From Paenibacillaceae bacterium (lineage in GTDB: Bacteria > Bacillota > Clostridia > Lachnospirales > Lachnospiraceae), in NCBI GenBank assembly GCA_015057715.1, contig SVDS01000024.1, positions 1 through 43,451 on the forward strand: a stretch of DNA of 43,451 nt, read 5' to 3'. This document shows, piece by piece, positions 24,327 through 33,217 of the stretch. The notes under the pieces are model-generated. The model searched no databases, was not told the DNA's origin, and saw nothing but the letters and a program-made list of their open reading frames with translations. Each line of letters begins with the position of its first letter. Positions within the stretch are counted from its first letter, which is position 1. The translations under genes were made by a program, and so were the position numbers.

Positions 24327-25161
24327 GTATTCTTTTAATATCATCGAGAAGCAGGGCTGAGATGCGAAGACCACCTCTTCCTGTGCCTAAATCAATATCA
24401 GGTTTATTGGTTCCGTGAAAATCAGAGCCGCCGGTAGGAAAGAGCTGGTATTTTTTTGCAAGCTTTTTTAACTTTCCGCTTTCATATTGATTATTGGATG
24501 AGTGATAGACTTCAAGACCATGAAGTCCCATCTCCTTTAAATAAGAAACAAGTTCTTCAGTTTTTTGGTCCCCCAGGTGATACTGGTATGGATGGGCGAG
24601 GACGGGGGATGCGTTGCAGTCATGAAGTATTTTCATGGCATGCTCCGGAGTAATCTTTTCTTTTCTCGGGCAGTACGGTCCACTGTAGCTTAAATATTTC
24701 TTAAATGCCTGATCCATATTTTTGACATAGCCCTTTTCTAACAGAACCCGGGCGAAATGTGCGCGGGTAATGACCGTATCGGGATTACCGGCCTGTACCT
24801 CAGAAAGTGTGATGTCAATACCGGCATTTTGAAAACGGTGAATCATCTCCGTATTCCTTTTCATGCGGATGTCCTTTAACGTGTCAGTTTCAGTGATAAA
24901 TTTTTTATCAGCCGGATCGACATAAAGCCCTAAAATGTGAATTTCTTCACCCAGATAAACGCAGGAGAGTTCAATGCCGGGAATCACTTCCAAAGGCAGA
25001 CTTTTTGCTGCCTCCAAAGCTTCCGGAATGCCTTCGATTGTATCGTGATCTGTAAGCGCAATTTCCGAAAGCCCTTTTTGCGCCGCCAGTTCTACAACAC
25101 TGGCAGGTGTTAAGGTACCGTCAGAAGCGTTTGAATGAACGTGAAGATCAATAAAATTCAT
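24307..25161 (-). CDS. PHP-domain phosphoesterase (3',5'-nucleoside bisphosphate phosphatase / RNase AM-like)
   Basis: A 284-residue PHP-fold protein. Metal-binding motifs are present in order: DLHVHSNASDGTLTP, ALTDHDTIEGI, VIPGIELSC, the conserved His in VLAHPYQYH, and TGGSDFHG. Length and motif spacing match the YciV/TrpH-type family, whose characterised members remove 3'-phosphate from 3',5'-bisphosphonucleotides or trim RNA 5' ends. Which activity applies is not decided by sequence reading. GGAGG lies about 6 nt before the ATG. The gene is monocistronic, divergent from the VanW-family gene. Confidence 0.88.
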   Translation of the reverse strand: MNFIDLHVHSNASDGTLTPASVVELAAQKGLSEIALTDHDTIEGIPEALEAAKSLPLEVIPGIELSCVYLGEEIHILGLYVDPADKKFITETDTLKDIRMKRNTEMIHRFQNAGIDITLSEVQAGNPDTVITRAHFARVLLEKGYVKNMDQAFKKYLSYSGPYCPRKEKITPEHAMKILHDCNASPVLAHPYQYHLGDQKTEELVSYLKEMGLHGLEVYHSSNNQYESGKLKKLAKKYQLFPTGGSDFHGTNKPDIDLGTGRGGLRISALLLDDIKRIRQEKGL

Positions 25162-25342
25162 AATAACCTCCGAATTGAAATAGTTTATTAATACTATAGT
25201 AACATGTTTTTTTAGTTCTGTAAAATGTAGAATTTACGCGAAAAATAATTAAGAAAATTCATAAAAACGTAATAGCATTTCCCACAAAGTATGGTATACT
25301 ACTCAGTGTAATGCTACATAATCATGTAAAAAGGTGAAGTAA

Positions 25343-27046
25343 ATGAGTCAGGATGATAACAGACAAAGAAGCGGTGGAAGAACCCATTCCTCCCAGAACG
25401 GAAGCAAAAGAAATACGCCCAATTCAGGCAGAAGGACAAGCCAGTCTTACAGAGGAGGAAACTCCTATCAGCAAAGACGCGGTAAGAAGAGAAGAAGAGG
25501 ACCGCAGTACGGAATTACGAAGATTTTACTGGCTGCTGTTTTCGCTGTTGCCTCCGTTATCAGTGTTATGGCTGCTGTTAAGTATATTGGGGGTCATAAG
25601 ACAAAAGAGACCGATGTGAACTCTACGAAAGTCTCTGAGACCCAGTTGAAAAAAGAGGTACATGTAGACGGAGTTTCCATTACAGGTCTGTCAAAGACGG
25701 AAGCTAAAAAAGCAATTGACCAGTCCATAGGCTGGGGAATGAAAGTTACTTATGAGAGTGAAACATACGAACTGAAGAATTTTTTAGATGACAGGATTGA
25801 TTCCCTGCTGGATGAAATTTACAGTAAGGATACAAAAGAGGAATATACCATCGATACAGATGGTTTGGATGATGAAGTAGAAACTGAGGTGAAAGCCATT
25901 GCTGGAAAGTGGGATGTACCCGCCAAGAATGGTTCAATCTCAGGATTTGACAAAGCCACAGGAAAGTTTGTTTACGCTGGCGAAAAAAAGGGAATTGCAA
26001 TTGACCAGGACAAGCTGACTGCCGACATTCTGGCACAGATTAAAGCAAAGAACTACAAGGGTTCCATTGCTGCACAGGCCACAGAGACAGCTCCTAAGAT
26101 TACGGAAGAGCAGGCAAAGGCTCTGTATAAAGTAATCGGAACTTACACGACAACAACAACGACTAACAGTGACAGGAATAAGAATATTGAGCTTGCCTCC
26201 ACGGCGCTCAATGGAATGATTCTGCAGCCAGGTGAGGAATTCTCCTTTAATAAGACAACCGGCGAGCGTTCCTCTGCAAAGGGATATCGTCCGGCAGGAG
26301 CTTATTTAAACGGAGTCCTGATTGAAGAGCCCGGTGGCGGTGTATGTCAGGTTTCTTCCACCCTGTATAATGCAGTTGTTTTTGCAGGACTGACAACCAC
26401 GGAGCGTCATGCCCACAGTTATGAACCCAGTTATGTGACTCCGGGTGAGGATGCGATGGTAAGCTTTGGCGGACCGGACATGAAGTTTGTTAATAATTCT
26501 TCCAGTGCCATTGCCATCAGAACCAGTTTTGCTGATCGCAAGCTTAAGATTTCTATTGTAGGTATCCCGATACTGGAAGATGGTGTTACATTGTCAATGA
26601 CTTCCAACAAGACAGCAGAGTTAGATGCTCCGGCACCAATTTATGAAGAGGATCAGACCATGCAGCCAGGGGAAGAAAAAGTGATTAAGCAGGAAACAAA
26701 GGGAAGCCGTTGGGTAACCAATCTGGTTACTAAGAAGAACGGTACTGTGGTAAGTGATGAATTCTTCCATAACAGCACCTACCGCGGCAAGCCGGCTACA
26801 ATAAAACGGAATACAACCGGTGTTGTGGTACCTGCCACAGAACCTTCCCAGACTGTACCGGAGACCCACCAGGGAAATCCTCCCACTCAGACGTTACCAG
26901 ACAGCGGTCCGGGAACGAATGCAGGTGAGACCGCGCCCACTACAGTAGCGGAAACCCAGAACACTCCGGCAACTCAGGCTGAGACGGAAGGGACAACAGC
27001 GGAAAATACCCAAAGTATCATACAGCCAAATCCCATGAGTCAGTAG
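25343..27046 (+). CDS. VanW-family cell-wall-associated protein with peptidoglycan-binding and G5-like domains
   Basis: A 567-residue single-pass protein. A very basic Ser/Arg/Asn-rich cytoplasmic tail (1-52) is followed by one membrane segment (about 57-76, ITKILLAAVFAVASVISVMA), an extracellular YoaR-type putative peptidoglycan-binding region (about 95-260) and the VanW domain (about 290-400: GEEFSFNKTTGERSSAKGYR, EEPGGGVCQVSSTLYNAVVF, RHAHSYEPSYV). A G5-like strand domain follows (about 430-490), then a Pro/Thr/Glu-rich low-complexity tail of about 75 residues. Family members are envelope proteins of unclear biochemistry; vanW in vancomycin clusters gave the name, and this does not imply resistance. 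The basic N-tail may contact nucleic acid or the inner leaflet. Confidence 0.88.
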   Translation: MSQDDNRQRSGGRTHSSQNGSKRNTPNSGRRTSQSYRGGNSYQQRRGKKRRRGPQYGITKILLAAVFAVASVISVMAAVKYIGGHKTKETDVNSTKVSETQLKKEVHVDGVSITGLSKTEAKKAIDQSIGWGMKVTYESETYELKNFLDDRIDSLLDEIYSKDTKEEYTIDTDGLDDEVETEVKAIAGKWDVPAKNGSISGFDKATGKFVYAGEKKGIAIDQDKLTADILAQIKAKNYKGSIAAQATETAPKITEEQAKALYKVIGTYTTTTTTNSDRNKNIELASTALNGMILQPGEEFSFNKTTGERSSAKGYRPAGAYLNGVLIEEPGGGVCQVSSTLYNAVVFAGLTTTERHAHSYEPSYVTPGEDAMVSFGGPDMKFVNNSSSAIAIRTSFADRKLKISIVGIPILEDGVTLSMTSNKTAELDAPAPIYEEDQTMQPGEEKVIKQETKGSRWVTNLVTKKNGTVVSDEFFHNSTYRGKPATIKRNTTGVVVPATEPSQTVPETHQGNPPTQTLPDSGPGTNAGETAPTTVAETQNTPATQAETEGTTAENTQSIIQPNPMSQ

Positions 27047-27058
27047 TATTAATAACCC

Positions 27059-27107
27059 AAAAAGACAGCATCAGACACATATTTAAGGTCTGGTACTGTC
27101 TTTTTTT
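27059..27107 (+). terminator. terminator of the VanW-family gene
   Basis: AAAAAGACAG (27059-27068) pairs with CTGTCTTTTT (27096-27105), with an inner CAGAC/GTCTG stem (27072-27076 with 27088-27092), then more T. Confidence 0.9.
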
Positions 27108-27171
27108 AAATTGTTTTGAAAATAATACTTTAATTTCCAGTTTTAATATTTGCTTTTTGTTGAATAATTGT

Positions 27172-27206
27172 TATAATAATGTCAGGTCACTTTCCCCTAA
27201 GGGGAA
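27172..27206 (+). promoter_or_regulatory. PFOR promoter with palindrome in the initial transcribed region
   Basis: Extended -10 TGTTATAAT (hexamer 27172-27177) with only a weak -35 (TTTGCT, 17 bp upstream). A perfect inverted repeat TTCCCCT-A-AGGGGAA lies at 27192-27206, beginning 14 nt after the -10, where it can be an operator or a 5' stabilising hairpin of the mRNA. Confidence 0.6.
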
Positions 27207-27248
27207 CCAAATTATACAAATATTCACATTTGCAGGAGGAAATCAAGA

Positions 27249-30200
27249 ATGGCAAGAAAAATGAAAACCATGGATGGAAACCATGCAGCAGCTCATGCAT
27301 CCTATGCATTTACTGATGTAGCGGCAATCTATCCTATTACCCCGTCTTCACCTATGGCAGAAGCTACAGATGAATGGTCTACAGACGGAAGAACCAATAT
27401 ATTTGGCCAGACAGTGCACATTACAGAGATGCAGTCTGAGGCAGGTGCCGCAGGTGCGGTTCACGGTTCCTTGGCAGCAGGTGCTCTGACCACCACCTAT
27501 ACAGCTTCCCAGGGTCTGTTACTCATGATCCCTAATCTTTATAAAATTGCCGGCGAGCAGTTACCTGGTGTAATCAATGTATCTGCACGTGCTATTGCTA
27601 GCCATGCCTTATCAATCTTTGGTGACCACTCTGATGTTTATGCTTGTCGTCAGACCGGTTGCGCTATGATGTGTGAATCCAGTGTACAGGAAGTTATGGA
27701 CTTAACTCCGGTTGCTCATATGGCTGCCCTTGAGGGTAAAGTACCATTTATTAACTTCTTCGATGGTTTCCGTACTTCTCACGAGATCCAGAAGATCGAA
27801 ACATGGGATTATGAAGATTTAAAAGAGATGGTGAACATGGATTCCGTTGACGAGTTCCGTCGTCATGCATTAAATCCAAATCATCCATGTCTGAGAGGTT
27901 CCGCTCAGAACCCTGATATCTTCTTCCAGGCAAGAGAAGCATGCAACCCATACTATGATGCACTGCCTGCAATTGTTCAGAAATATATGGATAAGGTAAA
28001 TGCAAAGATTGGTACAGATTACAAACTTTTCAATTACTACGGAGCTGCTGATGCAGATCATGTAATTGTTTCCATGGGTTCTGTAAATGATACCATTGAA
28101 GAGACTCTTGACTATTTAGTTGCAGCTGGCCATAAGGTTGGTGTAGTTAAAGTTCGTCTTTACAGACCTTTCAGCGCACAGGCTCTGATTGATGCAATTC
28201 CTGACACAGTTAAGACCATTTCTGTTTTAGACAGAACAAAAGAACCAGGCTCTTTAGGCGAACCATTATACTTAGATGTTGTTGCAGCATTAAAGGGAAC
28301 AAAGTTTGACCAGGTTAAGATTCTTACCGGACGTTATGGTCTTGGTTCCAAAGATACGACTCCAGCTCAGATCGTAGCTGTTTACGAGAACAAGACAAAG
28401 ACTCCGTTCACCATCGGTATTGTGGATGACGTAACTCACCTTTCTCTTGAGACAGGAGCTGAGATCGTTACTACTCCAGAGGGTACCTCTAACTGTAAGT
28501 TCTGGGGTCTTGGTGCTGACGGTACTGTAGGTGCCAATAAGAACTCCATTAAGATCATCGGTGATAATACAGACATGTACGCTCAGGCTTACTTCGATTA
28601 TGATTCCAAGAAGTCCGGCGGTATCACAATGTCTCATTTACGTTTCGGACATAAGCCGATTAAATCCACTTATTTAATCCGCAGAGCTAATTTCGTAGCA
28701 TGCCACAATCCTTCCTATATCCGTAAGTACAACATGGTACAGGAACTGGTTGATGGTGGTGTATTCTTATTAAACTGCCCATGGGATCAGGAAGGCCTTG
28801 AAAAGCACTTACCAGGACAGGTTAAAAAGTATATTGCTGAGCACAACATTAAGTTCTATACCATCGACGGTGTGAAGATCGGTATCGAAACAGGTATGGG
28901 TGCAACCCGTATCAACACCATTCTTCAGTCAGCATTCTTTGAACTGACAGGAATTATCCCTGCAGAAAAAGCAAACGAGCTGATGAAAGCTGCTGCTAAA
29001 GCAACTTACGGCCGTAAGGGTGAAGAAATCGTTCAGAAGAACTGGGCAGCAATTGATGCCGGTGCAAAGGGCGTTGTTAAAGTCGAAGTTCCGGAAAGCT
29101 GGAAAAACGGCGAAGACGAAGGTCTTGATTATAAGAAGATCAAAGAAGGAAGACAGGATGTTGTTGATTTCGTTAACAACGTACAGACTAAAGTTAACGC
29201 TCAGGACGGTAATTCCTTACCAGTATCTGCATTCGTTGATTATGTTGATGGTTCCACACCTTCCGGATCTGCTGCTTACGAGAAACGTGGTATTGCAGTA
29301 ACTATTCCTCAGTGGAAACCAGAAAACTGTATTCAGTGTAACTTCTGTTCTTATGTATGTCCTCACGCTGTTATCCGTCCTGTTGCTTTAACAGAGGAAG
29401 AGGCTGCTAAGAAACCAGAGAACATGAAAGTTCTTCCTATGACCGGAATGCCAGGATATCAGTTCGCAATCACTGTATCTGCATTTGACTGTACCGGATG
29501 CGGTTCCTGTGCAAATGTTTGTCCTGGAAAGAAGGGCGAGAAAGCTCTTACCATGGTTAACATGGAAGCTAACTGTGATGTAACACAGGAAACCTTCGAA
29601 TATGGTCAGACTCTGCCGATTAAGCAGGAAGTTATTGATAAATTCAAAGAAGCAACCGTTAAGGGAAGCCAGTTCAAACAGCCTCTTCTTGAGTACTCAG
29701 GAGCATGTGCAGGCTGTGGCGAGACACCTTATGCAAAATTAATCACTCAGTTATTCGGTGACAGAATGTACATTGCAAACGCAACTGGATGTTCTTCCAT
29801 CTGGGGTAACTCCTCACCTTCTACACCTTATACCGTTAATGCAAAGGGACAGGGTCCTGCATGGGCAAACTCCTTATTTGAGGATAATGCTGAGTTCGGT
29901 TATGGTATGCTTTTAGCTCAGAATGCAATCAGAGAAGGATTAAAGAGCAAAGTAGAAGAAATCGCTAACTCCGATAAAGCATCTGATGATGTAAAAGCAG
30001 CATGCAAAGAGTATTTAGATACGTTCAGCGTCGGTGTTTCCAACGGTTCTGCATCTGACAAACTGGTTGCAGCATTAGAGGGCGTTGATTGCGAATTAGC
30101 AAAAGCTGTAGTTAAAAATAAAGATTTCCTTGGCAAAAAGTCTCAGTGGATCTTTGGTGGTGACGGCTGGGCTTATGATATCGGTTTCGGCGGTGTTGAC

Positions 30201-30788
30201 CACGTTCTTGCAAGCGGTAAGGACATCAACATCATGGTATTCGATACTGAAATCTATTCCAATACGGGCGGTCAGTCTTCCAAGGCTACCAAGACTGGTG
30301 CAGTAGCACAGTTCGCAGCTGGCGGAAAAGATACGAAGAAGAAAGATCTTGCTAGCATTGCTATGAGCTACGGTTATGTATATGTTGCTCAGATTGCTAT
30401 GGGTGCTGATTACAATCAGACTGTTAAGGCAATTGCAGAGGCAGAAGCATATCCAGGTCCATCCTTAATTATCGCATACGCTCCATGTATCAGCCATGGT
30501 ATCAAGAAGGGTATGTCAAAGGCACAGACAGAAGAGAAACTTGCTGTAGAGTGCGGATACTGGAATAACTTCCGTTACAATCCTGCTGCTGAGAAGAAAT
30601 TCTCCTTAGACAGCAAGGCTCCTGCACTGGAAGGATATCAGGAATTCTTAAAGGGTGAAGTTCGTTACGCATCCTTAGCAATGAAGAATCCGGAAAGAGC
30701 AGCTGAATTATTCTCCAAGAATGAGGAAGATGCAAAATCAAGATTTGAATATCTTCAGAAGCTGGTTACTTTATACGGCAATGAATAA
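27249..30788 (+). CDS. nifJ: pyruvate:ferredoxin (flavodoxin) oxidoreductase
   Basis: A 1179-residue single-chain PFOR that oxidises pyruvate to acetyl-CoA and CO2 and reduces ferredoxin, a central enzyme of clostridial fermentation. Domain order is complete: N-terminal pyrimidine-binding domain (AAIYPITPSSPMAE), domain II (GVVKVRLYRPFS), gamma-type domain (GITMSHLRFGHKPI), two 4Fe-4S clusters (CIQCNFCSYVCP from residue 694, CTGCGSCANVCP from residue 748), the TPP-binding C-terminal domain (CAGCGETPYAKL; TGCSSIWGNSSPSTPY) and ETEIYSNTGGQSSKATKT-like block (DTEIYSNTGGQSSK). AGGAGG sits just before the ATG. Codon choice is visibly more restricted than in neighbours, fitting high expression. Confidence 0.98.
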   Translation: MARKMKTMDGNHAAAHASYAFTDVAAIYPITPSSPMAEATDEWSTDGRTNIFGQTVHITEMQSEAGAAGAVHGSLAAGALTTTYTASQGLLLMIPNLYKIAGEQLPGVINVSARAIASHALSIFGDHSDVYACRQTGCAMMCESSVQEVMDLTPVAHMAALEGKVPFINFFDGFRTSHEIQKIETWDYEDLKEMVNMDSVDEFRRHALNPNHPCLRGSAQNPDIFFQAREACNPYYDALPAIVQKYMDKVNAKIGTDYKLFNYYGAADADHVIVSMGSVNDTIEETLDYLVAAGHKVGVVKVRLYRPFSAQALIDAIPDTVKTISVLDRTKEPGSLGEPLYLDVVAALKGTKFDQVKILTGRYGLGSKDTTPAQIVAVYENKTKTPFTIGIVDDVTHLSLETGAEIVTTPEGTSNCKFWGLGADGTVGANKNSIKIIGDNTDMYAQAYFDYDSKKSGGITMSHLRFGHKPIKSTYLIRRANFVACHNPSYIRKYNMVQELVDGGVFLLNCPWDQEGLEKHLPGQVKKYIAEHNIKFYTIDGVKIGIETGMGATRINTILQSAFFELTGIIPAEKANELMKAAAKATYGRKGEEIVQKNWAAIDAGAKGVVKVEVPESWKNGEDEGLDYKKIKEGRQDVVDFVNNVQTKVNAQDGNSLPVSAFVDYVDGSTPSGSAAYEKRGIAVTIPQWKPENCIQCNFCSYVCPHAVIRPVALTEEEAAKKPENMKVLPMTGMPGYQFAITVSAFDCTGCGSCANVCPGKKGEKALTMVNMEANCDVTQETFEYGQTLPIKQEVIDKFKEATVKGSQFKQPLLEYSGACAGCGETPYAKLITQLFGDRMYIANATGCSSIWGNSSPSTPYTVNAKGQGPAWANSLFEDNAEFGYGMLLAQNAIREGLKSKVEEIANSDKASDDVKAACKEYLDTFSVGVSNGSASDKLVAALEGVDCELAKAVVKNKDFLGKKSQWIFGGDGWAYDIGFGGVDHVLASGKDINIMVFDTEIYSNTGGQSSKATKTGAVAQFAAGGKDTKKKDLASIAMSYGYVYVAQIAMGADYNQTVKAIAEAEAYPGPSLIIAYAPCISHGIKKGMSKAQTEEKLAVECGYWNNFRYNPAAEKKFSLDSKAPALEGYQEFLKGEVRYASLAMKNPERAAELFSKNEEDAKSRFEYLQKLVTLYGNE

Positions 30789-30807
30789 TTAAAATATTGA
30801 TAGAAAG

Positions 30808-30845
30808 AGGTGCACTTGGTCAGAAGACCAGGTGCACCTCTTTTC
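30808..30845 (+). terminator. PFOR terminator
   Basis: Long stem AGGTGCACTTGGTC / GACCAGGTGCACCT (30808-30821 with 30826-30839, loop AGAA), then C and a T-run. Confidence 0.95.
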
Positions 30846-30933
30846 TATTGTCTGCCCATACTGTATATAATCCATAAATTTTAATAATCTGATGACAAAT
30901 GCGGGATGATTCCTGTCTGACAGGCACTGAGGA

Positions 30934-30962
30934 TTGTTCGCGGAATAAACTTACTATATAAC
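30934..30962 (+). promoter_or_regulatory. possible promoter of the DUF4397-like gene with upstream palindrome
   Basis: TTGTTC (30934-30939), 17-bp spacer, TATAAC (30957-30962). Just upstream CCTGTC-T-GACAGG (30912-30924) is a perfect inverted repeat that could be an operator. Confidence 0.45.
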
Positions 30963-30981
30963 GATAATAAAGAGGGATTTT

Positions 30982-31836
30982 ATGGGTATTATTTATTATA
31001 TGCAAAATGAAACCAATCAAAATCAACCCCCTGACTCCAATCAGGAAGTCAATACATCGCCATCAGATACCCGGGATGAGCCAGATAACCAGGATACCCC
31101 GTCTAATGTACCCGCTCCGGATCTTAGTGAGGATTGGCCATTGAATCGAAATCCCAGTGAAAGTTCGGATACAGACGAACATTGGACGTCCGTTATCACC
31201 GTGTTTCCCAAGCCAATCATACCATGCTATTTTTGTAATACCAGTGAATACGGATTGGTAAGATTTTTAAACGCTGCATCTGGTTATGATCCATTTCAGA
31301 TCTATATTAACAAACAACTTGCGGTAAATGGACTGGGTAATGGGGACATGAGTCAATATGGAAGAGTTTCAGCCAAGACTCAGACTGTGACGGTTCAAGG
31401 GGAGAATGGATACGTTTATTTAGAAAAACAGATCAATGTCCAACTGGGGCAGGCTATGACAGTGGCTGTGTTCAATTCGGATACCGGACTTGAAATAATG
31501 GAGATCATGGATATGTACTGCAACGGTGGAATTAACACCGGGTGCTTTCGGGTCTGCAATTTATCCATCACAAATCGGAAAGTGAACGTATTATTAAATG
31601 GAGGAGTACTTACCTTTAAGGAGGTGGACTATAAAGAGGTTACCGCCTTTAAATACCAAAAGATCGGTTTTTACCTGGTTTCGGTAATGAGCAGCAATGC
31701 CCAGAGCGAAAATATCCTGCTTTCTTCTAATCTTTACATCAGAGGAAATGCTTCTTATACATTATATGTATTTAACTGGAGCAATACTATGAATGCGATT
31801 CGGATTCTGATTGTTGAAGACAGAAGAAATTATTAA
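30982..31836 (+). CDS. DUF4397-like duplicated-domain protein with acidic disordered N-terminus
   Basis: A 284-residue protein. Residues about 8-65 are low-complexity, rich in Asn, Gln, Pro, Asp and Ser, likely disordered. Then come two similar beta-rich units: LVRFLNAASGYDPFQIYIN (about residue 93 on) and FRVCNLSITNRKVNVLLNGG (about residue 192 on). The first resembles DUF4397 (PF14344), where a VR(x)(L/V)NAS block is followed by a short carrier-like strand. No signal peptide is visible, although family members are often envelope-associated; in spore formers such proteins could be coat components. AGAGGG precedes the ATG. Monocistronic between the PFOR terminator and the GntR operon. Domain assignment is by pattern only. 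Confidence 0.65.
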   Translation: MGIIYYMQNETNQNQPPDSNQEVNTSPSDTRDEPDNQDTPSNVPAPDLSEDWPLNRNPSESSDTDEHWTSVITVFPKPIIPCYFCNTSEYGLVRFLNAASGYDPFQIYINKQLAVNGLGNGDMSQYGRVSAKTQTVTVQGENGYVYLEKQINVQLGQAMTVAVFNSDTGLEIMEIMDMYCNGGINTGCFRVCNLSITNRKVNVLLNGGVLTFKEVDYKEVTAFKYQKIGFYLVSVMSSNAQSENILLSSNLYIRGNASYTLYVFNWSNTMNAIRILIVEDRRNY

Positions 31837-31853
31837 AATAATCCTGCCTCCGG

Positions 31854-31911
31854 TTGACAGATCGGAGGCGATCTGCTATATTAAGTGTATTAAATGTGTT
31901 GGTACAGTTAA
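31854..31911 (+). promoter_or_regulatory. promoter and candidate auto-operator of the GntR/ABC operon
   Basis: TTGACA (31854-31859), 17-bp spacer, TATATT (31877-31882). From the end of the -10 an imperfect inverted repeat TTAAGTGTA-n13-TACAGTTAA (31881-31911, one mismatch) covers the start site, as expected for autorepression by a YtrA-type GntR regulator. Two further repeats overlap the promoter: GCCTCCG-n10-CGGAGGC (31846-31869) and CAGATC-n6-GATCTG (31858-31875). Confidence 0.65.
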
Positions 31912-31925
31912 GAAAGAGGTGAATT

Positions 31926-32321
31926 ATGATTCTGCTTGATTATAAAGATCGCAGACCTATCTATGAACAGATAGTGGAAAAATTAAAAGACCTTATGATT
32001 TGCGGAGTATTGGAACAAGACAGCCAGCTGCCTTCTGTCAGAAGTCTGGCCACAGATTTATCCATTAATCCCAATACCATACAGAGAGCCTATATGGAGC
32101 TTGAGAGGAGAGGTTTTATTTATTCCGTGAAAGGAAGAGGCAGTTTTGTTGCAGATACCAGTTCCATCCGTGCTCTTAAAACCAGTGAATTAAAAAATAA
32201 GCTGGGGGACTGGGTTGAAGAGGCAAAGCGGGCAGGAATAAAAGAGGATAAAGCACATTCGTGGCTGGCAGAGGAATGGATATATGAAGAAAACGGATCA
32301 GGGGGAGGCGTGAAGGAATGA
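31926..32321 (+). CDS. GntR-family transcriptional regulator, YtrA subfamily
   Basis: A 131-residue regulator: winged helix-turn-helix (YEQIVEKLKDLMICGVL, QLPSVRSLATDLSINPNTIQ, RAYMELERRGFIYSVKGRGSF) plus a short C-terminal dimerisation tail of about 50 residues, the small size typical of the YtrA subfamily. These regulators usually repress their own operon with an ABC exporter and respond to cell-envelope stress such as wall-active peptides. GAGGTG precedes the ATG. Its stop overlaps the ATG of the ABC ATPase (ATGA). Confidence 0.93.
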   Translation: MILLDYKDRRPIYEQIVEKLKDLMICGVLEQDSQLPSVRSLATDLSINPNTIQRAYMELERRGFIYSVKGRGSFVADTSSIRALKTSELKNKLGDWVEEAKRAGIKEDKAHSWLAEEWIYEENGSGGGVKE

Positions 32322-33217
32322 TTAAGGCAGAAAATTTGACAAAACAATTTGATAATATCATGGCGCTGGACCATGTAAGTGCTGAGATAAAGGACGGGAA
32401 TGTATTTGGTCTGATCGGTACTAATGGCGCTGGTAAGAGCACTTTTTTAAGGCTTTTAAGCGGAATTTTAAAACCAGATGAGGGAACTGTTACCATAGAT
32501 GGAGAGTCTGTCTTTGAAAATGAGAATGTAAAGAAGAGATTTTTCTATATTTCAGATGATCAGTATTATTTTAATAATGCCACTCCCCGGGATATGATGG
32601 AATTTTACAGTAAAGTTTATCCGGAATTTGACCGGAAGCGCTTTGAAAGTCTGATCGGTAATTTCGGGTTGGAAATGAGAAGAAAGGTACATACCTTTTC
32701 AAAGGGTATGAAGAAGCAGCTGTCAGTCGCCTGCGGCATCAGTGCCAATACAGATTATTTATTCTGTGATGAGACATTTGACGGTCTGGATCCGGTTATG
32801 CGCCAGGCAGTAAAAAGTATTTTCGCCAATGATATGGCGGAAAGAAATTTAACTCCCATTATTGCCTCTCACAATTTAAGGGAGCTGGAAGACATATGTG
32901 ACCATGTAGGACTGCTCCATAGAGGAGGCATTTTGCTTTCAAAGGATTTAGATGATTTAAAGCTGAATATTCATAAAGTTCAGTGTGTGTTAAAAGATGG
33001 TATGACAGAGGCCGACCTGGTATCTTTAGACCGGATTAAGACGGAGACGAGAGGGAAGCTGTATACCATGACTGTGCGGGGAACGAAGGAAGAGGTTGTT
33101 GGAATGATGGAATCCTTCCAGCCTGTCTTCTATGAGATTATTCCCTTATCGCTGGAAGAAATATTTATAAGTGAAACGGAGGTGGCAGGATATGACATCA
33201 AAAAGCTTATTTTTTAA
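32318..33217 (+). CDS. ABC transporter ATP-binding protein (YtrB-like)
   Basis: A 299-residue ATPase: Walker A LIGTNGAGKSTFLRLLSG, signature FSKGMKKQLSVACG, Walker B DYLFCDETFDGLDP, switch His in ASHNLRELEDICDH. The C-terminal extension of about 90 residues after the switch region is typical of exporters of this type. It is coupled to both neighbours (4-nt overlap with the regulator and 26-nt overlap with the permease). GGGGGAGG lies about 8 nt before the ATG. It presumably energises the permease encoded next. Confidence 0.9.
   Translation: MIKAENLTKQFDNIMALDHVSAEIKDGNVFGLIGTNGAGKSTFLRLLSGILKPDEGTVTIDGESVFENENVKKRFFYISDDQYYFNNATPRDMMEFYSKVYPEFDRKRFESLIGNFGLEMRRKVHTFSKGMKKQLSVACGISANTDYLFCDETFDGLDPVMRQAVKSIFANDMAERNLTPIIASHNLRELEDICDHVGLLHRGGILLSKDLDDLKLNIHKVQCVLKDGMTEADLVSLDRIKTETRGKLYTMTVRGTKEEVVGMMESFQPVFYEIIPLSLEEIFISETEVAGYDIKKLIF

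Noticed and set aside
25343-27046. Vancomycin-resistance function for the VanW-family protein
   Set aside because: VanW domains are common envelope domains in Clostridia; no vanHAX or vanRS genes are in the window.
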